Notes under the pieces: model-generated
What the model was told of the DNA's origin: nothing
The model's input: the letters and a program-made list of their open reading frames with translations, nothing else
The model's database searches: none
Position numbers and translations under genes: made by a program
NCBI RefSeq assembly: GCF_947507565.1
Contig: NC_089192.1
Coordinates: 1,546,690 to 1,610,689 of the forward strand
Reading direction: 5' to 3'
Origin: Oscarella lobularis
Taxonomy: Eukaryota > Porifera > Homoscleromorpha > Homosclerophorida > Oscarellidae
Length of the DNA stretch: 64,000 nt
Shown here: piece by piece, positions 1-11,729 of the stretch
How the letters are laid out: every line of letters starts with the position of its first letter
Numbering within the stretch: position 1 is the first letter of the stretch

Positions 1-710
1 TCGTTGGCGAAAGACGAAGTGCACGAAAAGGCAAACGTCCAAATTGCGACGCGCAGAGCAAAAGATTGAAGATTCATTGGCCAGCCACCGGTCACGTAGT
101 CGAAGTGAACGTAGAAAGAGGAATGCCTTGAATTTAACAGCGACTGAGGCCACCCCTTTTACGGGATGCAATTTGTCCATGCGGGTAACTATTTCCGGGT
201 GAAGGCACATAGCTTCACATTCGGTGGCTGCTCTATCAATTAGAAGCATATCCAAAATTGGATTGTCTAGACGACTCCGTACTGACGTTATTGGATAATA
301 TAATATGTTGACGAGCCGAAATGTCTTTCTGAATATGGGATACTTTGCTTTCAAGAAACATGATAAGTTGGCGTCAGATGTACAGGTAAACCACCAGCTG
401 TCGAGATTCTCTTAATAAATGAACTTCGTCGTCGCCGCCGATTAATTAATATCTGCGTCTTTCCTCGTGGCTTCCTCTATTAATTAAAGGCGTCCACTGG
501 CATAATTTATTAATTACGACTGCATCGTCTCTTCCAAATACAGACCAGACCACACTTCGCTGCCGAAAATGATCCCGTTTTAGGCAGAAGACTATTTTTT
601 TGGCGTTACGCGTCAAATATTTCAGAGACGGAGACGCAGATTAATTGCGTGACCAGCTTCGATAGACGTGTGCACGACGCTGCGCCTAGCTGTTTGGGTT
701 CCGCGAGCAG
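1..710. other. non-coding flank, no gene seen
   Basis: No open reading frame, repeat or domain can be supported here. The stretch at 415-530 is rich in attaatta-type AT motifs but shows no organised repeat. Confidence 0.4.
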
Positions 711-1554
711 ATGAGATTCAATGATCGCGTCTTGCGGCCTCATGCATTCAGAAAACGCCTATATTCGTCCGGCAGCCGGACGAATAGCAACTTCGTTCAG
801 AAATTGGCTGTCGGATGTCGATTTTCGGGCGTAGAGCGGTTCTTCGCCGACTTTTTAGACTGCCCAAACGCGAGCAAGAGTCTACGAAAACAAGGAGAAA
901 GTACTGTTGGAGGAAAAGAACATGAGCATGCGTGCTCTAGCGCGTAAGAAAAATAATTGTTAGAATTCGCCGTTTACGACTGCAGAGGATGCACGTATCG
1001 ACGTTGCAAGAAGTCGCTGAAAACGAGCAAACGTCGGTGACGGGACACTTGCAGACTTAGGCCTAATCGTCGATATGCCGTCGACGATCGTCGAGTAGAG
1101 TAGCCTTCGTAGCCAGCCTAGCACTGACATCGCAGAGACCGCCGTTTCCGCACGGATTCGACGCGCATTCGTCGAACTATTCGTCGAACTATTGGTGCAG
1201 TTTCGCGGCGGCACGCCGATTTCAATCCGCGCACTCATTGACTGGTTTGAAGACCCCGTTCCCGCGGTCGCTGAAGCCGAGATCGCACTCGTCGTCGGAC
1301 TCAGTTGACGTTGCGGCGATGCGTCGCGTCGTCATGTTCGCGAGAACATGAAAAAAAACAGAGTTGGCATACCTAACGAACAGATTAGCAGGTAAGCAGG
1401 ATCCAGACGGCATGCTAGCAACACAGAAACGCAACAAGCACAAAAAAGAGACACGCACAGAGTGCCACAGCAGGTCGTCTCCCTTGTGGAACGTCATCAA
1501 GCTTTCTCTATAAGAGAAAATTCTTACACCTGTCACAGTGACTGTCTTTCTTAC
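711..1554. other. downstream flank of the Cys-rich gene; possible last exon
   Basis: Short open frames on both strands show no recognisable domain. The only candidate of interest is on the minus strand around 1225-1330, which encodes an acidic stretch with two cysteines (ESDDECDLGF ... NECAD, then stop). It could be the final exon of the Cys-rich gene that runs into this area from the right, because no stop was found directly after that gene's last recognised module. This is a guess from position only. Confidence 0.25.
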
Positions 1555-4500
1555 CAAGGCATAGTGCCACAATGCTACAGCCCTCTCCATAGTCACCGAC
1601 TATAGAGCAGTCAAACGAGCACGTTCGACCGTTCATACTTCCCAAACCGTAGACACCGGTACCAATTTCGGTCCAGTACGAATGGATATTACAGCTGAGA
1701 AGAGTCGATCCTTCCTGGCACGTGTACGACGCCGTACCTTTGAACCTTTCCGGCTTTCGGACAACGTTGACTCGGTGTGACTTCAGTTTGGCGCACAGTA
1801 ACTGAGACTAGAGAAGAAAAGCTAAAACGAATACTCCATGATTCAAAATAGGTAAACTACTGATGTCGGTATTTGCGAGCCGGATGCGAATGCTCGGCAC
1901 GTGGTCCCATCCACGTACTCGATTCCGTCGACATCCGCTTGACTAGAACGACAGAACACAGGCGAGTAGCCAGCGGGACACCTAGCGTCGGAGTATGCGT
2001 CGTCTTTTCTTTCAGAAAGTGGCCCAATAACAATTTTGAGATCGTCATAGTAATCAGGCTGGCGGTCGACTAGACGAGCGGATAAGAGATGTGTCTATCA
2101 TTCAACGTAGAGACTCCCTTCTAAGTTCTTACTCGCACAAATAGTCTGAAGATAGCAGCCCGGATTTCCGCGATTAATCCGAATAGCATCGCAGTCTGCG
2201 GAGCAGGTATGGCCATTGATGATGACCCCTTGGCCGGCTACCCCAGCCTGAGACCACATGGTGTAGACAGTGCAGGAAATAGGCAGGAAACCGGGAGGAC
2301 ATTTCGTTGTCAGATAATCTCCGTAGAAGTCTTCGACAGGATTTCGTATGAGGACTGGTCGACTCCGCTCCGTTTTCAGTTTCAAGCACAATGCTGTTGC
2401 CTAGAACAATACGTCATTCATCTATATGTATATAGACTCTATTCTTGACCTACTCTCACGGCTACGTCCGCTTCGGACGCATAGGCACGACACCAACTTT
2501 CGTCGACAACGATTCCGTCAATTTCTTGCTCGGAGGCGTCGCACCGTGCCGTCACGAATCCGTCGGGACACTCCGCCAAAGAGAACGCGTCGTCTTTGGC
2601 CTCCGACGAACGACCTATAACAACTCTGACATCTCAATCGAGTTAGAAAATCGTTCCGGAAATAAACTGAAAACAGCTATAGCAAATAAAACGAGTAGTT
2701 AATACATAAATAAATCAGTTACTACTATGTCATCATACTTAAGCATTTTGCGTAGAGAGAACATCCTTCGCCTGGCTTGCCTCCTTCGCCAATCGCTGGA
2801 CAGTGGGCCGTGCACTTCTGACCCCTTACGGTTCCCAGTCCAGATACTCCTACTTTGCTCCAGTACGTGTGCACGTTGCAGGAAACGAGAGCCGTGTGGA
2901 GAGGACAGGCGATGGAGAGCCGACCCTTCTGAAGTCCTTCCTTCGGTTCTCGGATAAGAGTAAGACGCGCTTCGCTTCTGTCGTACTTCACACACTTCGC
3001 CTCCGCCTCGAAAGAAGCGCAATTACATAAGGCGTGCACACGTCGAAGGCACTCCTTACTGTCACAGCTTTATGGAGATGTGACGCGTAGGCTCTGCACG
3101 AGGCATCTTCCATCATGACCCCGTCGCATTATTGCCGGCTGCACTGACACGAAACGGTCTCGTATCCGTCTGGACATCGAACTTCAGAATTCTGATCATC
3201 GACTGAAATGACTGGACTGACCACATCGGTCAGCGCGATGCTAGTGCCAAAATGAGGCAGCGGATCGCTTACACCTGCAAAAGCATACACATAGAATTCG
3301 ATCAGTCGATATGGATACTGATACGTACGCAGACATTTAACAAAAAGGCTGCAGCCTTCGTCGGGTTGACCGCCGAATCCGACGTCGCTGCAGTCGACAT
3401 AGCACGTGTCGCCGTCAGCGTTTGCAAGACCGTTCGTGCCCTTCCCGTCCCACAACCAGTACGTATGAACGTTGCAACCGACGAGCGCGGACCCGCTCGG
3501 GCAAGTGTACGATAGTCGGCCTTTGCCCGGTTCCGTCTTTTTAACATATACGCTCGCAGCACCGGGTCTCAATTTCACGCACGTAGCAATAGCCTAAATA
3601 AGATAAAGTTAAATTTATTAATTAATCTATTTATAATTCAATAAAATATTTTAATTATTTTTCTACAGAACCTTGACTGCTTCGTTTGTTCCGCTGGCAT
3701 GTGCCGTGCAGAAGTCTCCTCCCAACATGACTCCATCGCACTTGGTGATGTCGCATCGGCAGTTAACCAGCACATAGGAGTCGGGACAGCGGGCTTCCGA
3801 TACGGCGTCGTCTCGCGCTTCGGACGGCTTCGCCTTCACGACGACGCGATGCGATACGACGGCCGTGTACGGAAACGTGAAGTCCAGTCGTTCTAATGGA
3901 AGACTCGCTTTCGGGATCGGAACCGGCGCCTAGGAATTCAATCTTACTGAAGCATTGTGCGTAGATGGCACATCCCTCTCCGTCGGCCGTCTTGGCGCAA
4001 TTGGCTGAGCAGGTTCGACCGGAAATAACGCCGAGACCGTTCGTCGGAGACCGATGCCACAGCGTGTATGTATTGCATGATATGAGATCCGATCCAGCCG
4101 GACACGTCGTTGAGATCTTTCCCTTTGCCCAGCCACTTTCAGGCGCGCGTCTCGTTTGAACAAGAGCCGAATTGCCTTCAAATTTAGAACAGGTTGCCAC
4201 AGCCTGTAGTACAACGTCAATTCAAAAATAAGTAAAAATAAGTATATGTTTATTAGCTAATATATAACATCCGGGTATTCTTAATGCGATTTTTTCCGGC
4301 TTACTCGGATAGCCCTATTCCAAAACGATGCAAAGGCTTTGCAGTTGGCGCCCTGTGGATGAGCGCCGTCGCATGTGTCGTCGTCGCATCGGCAATCGAC
4401 CACGTTGAAGCCGGACGGGCATTCCGCGAGAGAGTACTTGTCGTCCCGAGCTTCTGACGCCGGTCCAGTCACGGAAACAGTGTGGCGAGAGAAGGAATCC

Positions 4501-5402
4501 CCGGAGAACTCGCCGATTTCTTCTGAAAAGAGGGCTTAGAATGGAGAAACAGTATTTTCACCACTTAGCGCACTGTAGCATGTTGTGTAGATAGCGCACG
4601 CGAAGTCCTTGTTTTGCGGCTTGCAGTCGAAGAAGCAGGCATCGACTGCCCCTGATGTCTCCCAAGCCGTAGCTCGGTCTCGAGTAGTAGGGAGTGTACA
4701 TGTTGCAGATGAGAACGCGATAGTCAGACGGACAGCTGTAGGAGACGACCGGATCGGAGACCTTAATTGAACTCTTCGCGGGGAACCCGATTGACAAAGA
4801 CGTCAATGCTGTTGGGCAGAAACTTTGTACAGACAGCCACCGCCTTGTAAGAGTCAGAGAGAGGGAGAGAAGGACAGAGAGAGAGATGAATGCAGGCAGC
4901 AGCATGTACACGTGTACAGACAGTACTAGATGTCTATACTATGACGACTGTACATGTCGGAATATATATATATATACATGTATATCTATCTATATCTATA
5001 TCTATCTATATTTATATCTATATCTATATCTGTATGTGCATATGCATAAAAATGTCTTTCTATTCTATAGGCGGCCTACCTTCACAGGGACTTGCTTGTA
5101 GGAGCCGTAGGCGTAGCATTTCTGGAGGCTTTCAGTGAACGCGCCGTCGCACTCGGCTGTGCTGCAGCGACAGCCTGTGATGATGTATCCTTGAGGGCAT
5201 TCAACTTCGGATCGAGCGTCATCCTGCGTCACTTCGTTTCCTTCGATTCTCTGGACACTCAATACTAAAAGACGGACGGGTGCTCTCGTAAGGGTCTCTC
5301 TTGTCGCACGCTGTCCGACAGTACAGTACTTTTGTCCTCTAGTCTTCCGTTTGTTGAGTAACAGGCGAGAGTGAAGAGCAACACGGTGGTGAGATGCTTC
5401 AT
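1555..5402 (-). CDS. secreted protein with six alternating A/B Cys-rich modules, PCSK9 C-terminal-like
   Basis: Multi-exon minus-strand gene. Exon 1 starts at 5402 with a signal peptide (MKHLTTVLLFTLACYS). One module follows per exon, alternating type B (DD..S...CP.GY....C.C....CDG....C.A.AS) and type A (CP.GS.L.SCN.YT.W....GLG...G..C.A.C....EGC.LYA.C). Approximate exons: B 5080-5264, A 4562-4843, B 4304-4522, A 3948-4203, B 3667-3892, A 3329-3593, B 3060-3274, A 2739-3006, B 2454-2614, A 2133-2400, B 1861-2069, A 1555-1801. Introns are about 50-330 bp with GT-AG ends. The Cys spacing resembles the Cys/His-rich C-terminal repeats of PCSK9-type convertases, but no subtilase domain is visible. 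A binding or adhesion role outside the cell is inference. Oddities: the first A module needs two frame changes (near 4795 and 4655), and one B module has an in-frame TAA at 3129-3131 where its sisters have another codon. The 3' end is unresolved. Confidence 0.7.
4963..5045. repeat. TA/TATC microsatellite in an intron
   Basis: An atatat run followed by imperfect tatc and tata-tct units lies inside the intron between the first B and first A module exons of the Cys-rich gene. Confidence 0.8.
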
Positions 5403-5779
5403 TCTCCGGAGTCTGGACTCAACTGGAATCTACTGGTTGCCGTGGTGTTATACGGATGCCTTTATGCCGCTGGCGGAGGTGAGTAAGCTTGATGGTAATT
5501 CAAGGAGACCGCTTCCTGTTTGTGTTTCTCGCCGCACTGTTGTTTGAAACCCAACGAAGCTTCGTTCTAGGCTTTCAAAAAAGAATCGCCAGTCGAAATT
5601 TCTGGGACTATCGAACTTTACTCTGAGAAAGGTCCTTTCGCACAAGGCGCCCGGTATCAAAATCCAATTGGGAGGATTCCTGCATTGACGTGGTCATCAA
5701 TCTGCATTGACGTGACGTGGTCAATTGAAGCCCGCTTTGCGGCCTGGCAACAGTCTCGAAAGTCAAGGGAGGCAGGCAT
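5403..5779. promoter_or_regulatory. shared gap between two divergent secreted-protein genes
   Basis: The start codon at 5402 (minus strand) and the ATG at 5780 (plus strand) are about 380 bp apart and both open with signal peptides. The gap must hold both promoters and 5' leaders. I see no clear TATA box. Direct short repeats of cattgacgtggtcaa type occur near 5684-5727. Confidence 0.5.
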
Positions 5780-8700
5780 ATGGAGGCGCTCTTCATTGCG
5801 ATCCTACTCCTTGTCACAGTCCTCGATGCAAGCACTTCGACGTCGATGACTCGCGCAGTTCTCGAAGAGATCTTCGGTTCGAGCAATGGCACGATACGCG
5901 ACGACGACTATTCCGTCGTCAACGAGGCTGACGAGTGGACCTTCACCGTTGAATCCCAAACGGAGATCGCTCTCTCCGATTTCTTCAAATCGGCGGCTCC
6001 CAGTCTGGCCGACTTTCTGAAAGGTCTCGCGATGCCGAGCCTTCTTGCCTTGCCCCTAGAATTCTTTCGATACAATATGAGCTGCAGGGAACTTGAAGTC
6101 CGATCGAGCGCCGACGGAGAGTCAGAAATCGTTGACGAATTTCTCACAATGTTTGACGTTTCCGTTATTGTCAAAGTGAAAGTGAGCGACGACGACCCTA
6201 CCAGTCGCTTCTATCTCATCCATTCGGCGGCGAGCGGAACGTGGAAAGTCGGAGATGTCCTTCTAACATTGGACATCACGGAAGCCGAGCGGAAGCACTT
6301 CATTTCCGGAAAAATTTCGGAGCTCTACGTGACGGAGTTTTTCCGGACTATCGGCATAGACCCGCTGCCGTCTGGAGAAAGTGGAAAGGCGCTGAGTGAA
6401 CGCGGCTTTTCGACACTCAGCCTCAAATCGGTTGAAATCAAAGGACTATACGAACCAATTTCGAGAAATTTCTCTTTGTGCTTTTCCGGAACTCCTTCTA
6501 TCGAGAATTGGGATACATTAGTGCTACATGTCGTCTATCACCGCTATGATAAAGGCTCTCAAACGACAGTAACAATGGCCGTCGAAGTGGAACAGTTTGG
6601 TCTCTCGGACGTCGTAGCAAAGATATCGGACTTGGACATAAGTGGAATTCCTAATCTCGGTCTCCAGTCAAACGTCGGAGTCCTGATTTCGACCGACGAA
6701 GTGAACACGAATCTCCTTCCTGACAGCATTGGGGGAATTCTCCGAGAGGCTCTACCGTTTCGCGAAGGAGTGGTCGTGATTGCTCAGCTCATGTTGTCGA
6801 AGTCCTATTCGGCTAAGTTCATAATGCAGATTACTTCGGACGGATTCACTATGCGAAGTCGGGCACCTCTCTCTGTGGGTGAAGCTGCTTCGGCATTCGG
6901 CTTCGTTACGGAGAGCATAGTCTTGCCGCCTGGAATAAAAGATATCGTGAGCCTCACCGTTGAGAGTCTTACCTACAATAAGGTGACCAAGAAGATCACG
7001 GCCAGTTTTCCGTTGAAAATGAACATTGACCTGATTCACGATTGGGTGAAGATCGACGAGGCCTATGCGAACGTCACGTTTACGACAACGTCTCCTGTTA
7101 AGAAGGAGTTCATCTATTACGGCAAATGGACGATGGGATCGGCGACGTTCGATGTGGAGGTCAAGCCCCTTCCAGGCGGCTACGGACTGAGCGGAAGCGG
7201 CAAAGCCATGACGATGCAAGACCTCCTCTCCGAGAACCAATGCAACTTTCTCCCCGGGGGAATATCGCTTGGAGTCCTCGATTCCCTCCGCATCGTCAAT
7301 CCCTCGCTATCCGTTGTAACCGAGGAGAGATCGATCGACCTGTGGGGAGACGCTTACGTCGGCGATTGGGTCGATGTGTCCATTGATGTCGTCTGCGAGA
7401 GCGGCACATCCGGATTGCGAGCCGCTCTCGGTCTTTACGTATCCAACAAGAAATTCTCTACGGTGCTCGGGGCGATCGTGGGCCGATCGCTCGTCTTTTT
7501 GGATCTTTTGGGCGGCGTCGACGTTGCTGTCGCCGTGTCGTCGGCCGATTTCGAGGGACGCACGTTCAAGGGAGCAAAGCTGAAGCAGCTCAGTTACATC
7601 AAGAAAGGAGTCACCGTGGCGGCACTCGTCAAAATTCCCGAAAACACGGACGATCCTCTTCTCAAGTTAATCCGATCGGGTTTGGGTGACGACTTCAATT
7701 TTCAGATTCGAGCGAGAATGACGGGCGCTCGCGACATGTACGTCTACGCCGGTCTCGCCAACATGCAATTGGGCAGTGCAATCACGCTCCAGACTCTCGG
7801 TCTCGAGTACGAGTTGAAAGGCAAAGAAACGGCAATCTATCTCTGGGCCGAACTCTTACTCAAGAATCCCGAACTTCTCTTTGTCGCCGTTATAAAGAAA
7901 TCGAGCAAAAACGAAGTTGAAGTGCTCGCGCAGATGGTCGGCGTGTGGGAGCGGGCTTTCGGCATCGATTGGCTGTCGTTCGGCAACATACACTTTTTCA
8001 TCAAATTCATTCCGGGATCCGCGCCGACTGGATTCGAACTCGGTGGCGAGATTCACATCGGCGAGCCGGGCTCAGAGGAACAAATCAAAGGAGCGGCCTA
8101 CTGCGGCCTGGACACGACCGATCCGGAGAACAATTACTTTTACGCGCGCGTCAACAAGCTGACTCTCCAAGGAATCGTCGACGTGCTCGGTATCGATCTT
8201 GAACTGCCGGAATTCCTCGGGAAGACGGGCTTTCCCGAGGGTCTTCTCGTGTCGCACGCTCCTAAAGAGAAAGCCGTCGCAGGAATGACGATTCCGAAGG
8301 GTACGCGAATCAAGGGAACTCTTGATATATTTGGGCTGCGCGTCAAAGGCGATATCCAACTGTCTCCGACGCTGGTGATGATCGATCTGGAAATGTCGCC
8401 GATCGAACTCGCCGGCGGTCTCATCAAAGTCTACGCATCCGAGTACGATCGTTCGAGAGGTCCGCGACTCCGAGCCGACGCTCAGTGCCGTTCCACCGCG
8501 CGCCTACGTCCGCGCCCGAGCCTACGCTCAGATTCTCGGCTTTCTTGAGAAAGAGGCTTACGTTCAGATGGACGAGGATCAGTATCTTTTCGTTATGCGC
8601 GGATATTTGGGTCCGTTCGAGTCGAATTTGAAAGTTCAAGCTCTCAATCCGACGTCCGTGTCCGACGCTTCCTTTCGCGTTTACGGCTCTTATTCGACGG

Positions 8701-10701
8701 AGTGGTTGAGTCGGATTGGCGAAGTGGCGGCCAAGAAAATCGAAGATTTAGGCCGATCCGCCGAACGAGGCATTATCGACGCTCAGGAGGCGCTTCGGCG
8801 AGCCGAAGGCAAACTTAATGATGCCCAGAGAGAAATGGATAAAATTATGCACAAGATTGACAATATCTGTACAATTCATCACTGCGGAACCGGTAAGAGC
8901 AAATCGATTTTAATCTTCTTTTTCTTTAATTTTGTTCCTAGTTACCATCAAGTGTCCTCGTTTCGAGTGTTGCTGGCACGTTTGGGGAGGGTGCGGAGCG
9001 TACGGCTTGTGCGGGTTTTACGATTGCGATATTACTGATCCGGCTTGTATTCTGAGAAATGCCGGGTGCACAGCTTTGAGAGAAACTTTAAAGTCCCCTT
9101 TCCGACTTGCTAAGGAAAGTTAGAAGGAGCGAAATATGCACTTAGGGCTGCTGTCCACGTACTCGAAGCGGCGAAGCAGATCACGAAGATCGGCATTAGA
9201 GCTCTGTCGTGGCTTTCGCGAAACGCCCTTACCGGACTTATTAATTTGAAATTGCTGACGTTTGATGTGGAAATCGGTCGGGTGAAAGACGTCCAATTTG
9301 ATTTCCAAGTTATCGTCTCTTTTCTTCGCATGGACCCTATTGGATTTAGAATTTCGGCGAATGTTCGAGATCTGTCGGACCTTATAAAAAGTCTCTTTGA
9401 GAAGGCAAAGTCGTATCTCGTGGATAACGTAAAATCGTTCTTCTGGAAAGTCGGCGGTCTTTTCAGGAAAAGAAGTGTCATTATTAATGAAATCGAATAC
9501 TACAAGAAAAGATCCGCGGAAGAGGCTGTGCAGCCTATCTTCGAAGAGGAAGAGAAGCAAGTTGAACCCGATTTCACAAATGCAACCGTGGCCCTAGAGA
9601 ACCAAATAGAGGACGAATCCGCGTCCATTGGCCAAACCGACGAAGGAGGTGTTGACACAAGCCAGGCTCCAGGCATCGACGGACTTCCTGGTAAATATTT
9701 TCTAGTGGCTTTTAGCTTGTTCTCATTGTTTTGAATTTCAGATGACGACGAAGGAATATGCAAAAGATTCAAGAATTTTTTCGCGTTTTTATACGCGATA
9801 TTGCCGACAGTTTAGAGACCTTCTACCATAGTATGGGCCAAAGAGTGAAGATACTGCACAATAAGCTGCCTATTTTTCGTCAGTGCACTGATTTTTTGAA
9901 GCAGCAGGAGAACGTTACTGCTGACGAAGAAACTGAGAACCTAGGCAAAGAAGTTGAGGAGAATGCTCGGCAGGTAGCTAAGCTGCAGGAAGAATTGAAA
10001 AATATGAAAAAGAAGCTGAACGAAGACAAAGACGGAATGCCAACAGAGGAAGACGAGTCGTCGTCACAAGATGATGGCGTCTTAACTATGGAAAATATTG
10101 AAGAAAAGAAAAAAGCAGACGAACGAGTTAGAAATGGTACGCGTGTACTTAATTTTCAAAAAAGGTACGCAAAATTATTGTACTTTTCCACTCACAGATA
10201 CTCTTCGCCGAAAGGAAAAGGAAAGAGAATTTTTTGCCAGAGTAATAATTGATACGTGAAGTAGGTGGGCTATCTATTGGCTTTTGAATCCTCTTATTAG
10301 AGACCAAGGAAGTTGTAGATGCTGCAGCTTCGCGACTTCAACAGGATAACTTGAAGGAAGTCAATGTTGTTCTGAAACAAATTGACAGATTGTGTGTAAA
10401 TGCTTATGGGAAGGATTTCTCGACCATTCTGGATCAGCAGTGCGGCTATTTTCTTGAGAAGTACGAGAATTATTCCAGACATCATAAAGAAAATGCGCAA
10501 AAGGTGAAAGTCCTAATTGAAGATATGTGTGAGGTATGCAGTTCTATGAAAGTGATGGAGTTTGTGCTATCGATCTTTTAGAGACTGGGTTACAAGAAGG
10601 ACAGAGAGGAATTTGCAAAGAAGAAAGTGCTGGACCTTCAGGAGACTTTCGTGGGTGTACACAAAGATCTGGAAAGTTCCTGGATTTTTCGTCCCACTTG
10701 A
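5780..10701 (+). CDS. large secreted protein, family not recognised
   Basis: The first exon (5780-8892) opens with a clear signal peptide (MEALFIAILLLVTVLDAS) and encodes about 1000 residues of beta-rich, internally similar sequence without named motifs. It ends in an amphipathic helical stretch (AQEALRRAEGKLNDAQREMD). Exon 2 (from 8942) has a dense Cys patch (IKCPRFECCWHVWGGCGAYG ... CDITDPACILRNAGC), another helical run and an acidic region up to 9690. Later exons (9742 on, about 10300-10532, 10581-10701) encode charged coiled-coil-like helix (KLQEELKNMKKKLNEDK) and end at TGA 10699-10701 after SWIFRPT. Frame changes are needed near 8450, 9120 and 9770, so it is either imperfectly sequenced or decaying. 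A secreted lipid- or matrix-binding role is conceivable, but I assign no function. Confidence 0.6.
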
Positions 10702-11458
10702 GTCAATCGTGGACAATTGTGAGCTGCAGTCGAGACGGTGGTAACTGTTTTTCTTGGTCTGCCATGTTTGTGTTAATTGTCTGCTGAGCACTTCTTCTAT
10801 TTTGATGTTTTACAGTAACTGCGCTATTGATGAAGAGACTTTCTTCAACACAGAAAAGAAAACTACAATCAGCTTTGTGGGCAAAGGTACGTGCGGGGAG
10901 AAAAGCATATGATAATGTCACGTGATAAATTCGGATTCTGAACGTGATCAAAGCTATGAGGGCTGCTCTTTCCTGATCAATCAAATCAATAGGTATTAGT
11001 TATTAGCTTATTGCTTGATTTAGATCATTTTTGGCTGTTTGGTGGTTGATAAGTAGAAATTTATATCTTGCAACCAAGGTGATGCTCATATTTAGGTGCA
11101 TGCGCACGTGCTGTTCTGCAGAGTTTTTCTCTTTCTTCTTTGCTCTCCTTCGAGCATGGTCACACCTGGTCACATGACTTCAATCGCTTTTGAACTACGC
11201 ATGCGTGAAAGAAGTTTTCGACGGATTCCTCCACAGTACAGTGCGCCACGCTACGCTACATGCAATCGTTGCACGATCCATATAGCTGAACAGCTTTTTA
11301 GATCTACCTGCGGCACCGGAATGCACAAAGAGCCTCGTCTAAGTGGCTCCACTCGCTTCTCTTTGTGGGTAATTTTTCTTTGGCTTGCTAAAAGGCTTGG
11401 GTTTGGTGCAGTAAAGCAAGAGCAACTAAATTTGGTAATAGTTCCAAGCTGAGCTTGC
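10702..11458. other. intergenic, nothing supported
   Basis: Short frames on both strands lack splice context or homology clues. No repeat structure was recognised. Confidence 0.4.
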
Positions 11459-11698
11459 CAGTGGCGGATCTAGAAATTTTCCAAAGGAGGGGTTGTAATT
11501 TGGAGGGGCAAAGCCCCGGCCGCTCTTGAATGTGGGCGTGGCCGTAAAAAATTTTATGTTTCCTCCATGCGAAAAACTTTCAAAATATAGTCAGTTTTAC
11601 CTATCATTTAGTTCTTTTCATGAATTATTTCACTAAAAATACTGCCTCTAAATATTTCAAAGGGGGTTGCAACCCCCCTCCCCTTAGATCCGCCAGTG
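11459..11698. mobile_element. MITE with CA[G/C]TGGCGGATCTA ends
   Basis: A 240-bp element begins cagtggcggatct and ends agatccgccagtg, an imperfect inverted pair. Internally there are G-rich and C-rich mirror segments (ggaggggttg / caacccccctcc). The termini resemble those of short non-autonomous hAT-like elements. No convincing 8-bp target duplication is visible, so the superfamily is uncertain. Confidence 0.65.
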
Positions 11699-11729
11699 CG
11701 GCTGCGCAGATTCTTCTTACAAGCCTTAT

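Noticed and set aside
11096-11452. 118-residue plus-strand frame as a gene
   Set aside because: Low-complexity hydrophobic start, no domain, no splice or repeat context.
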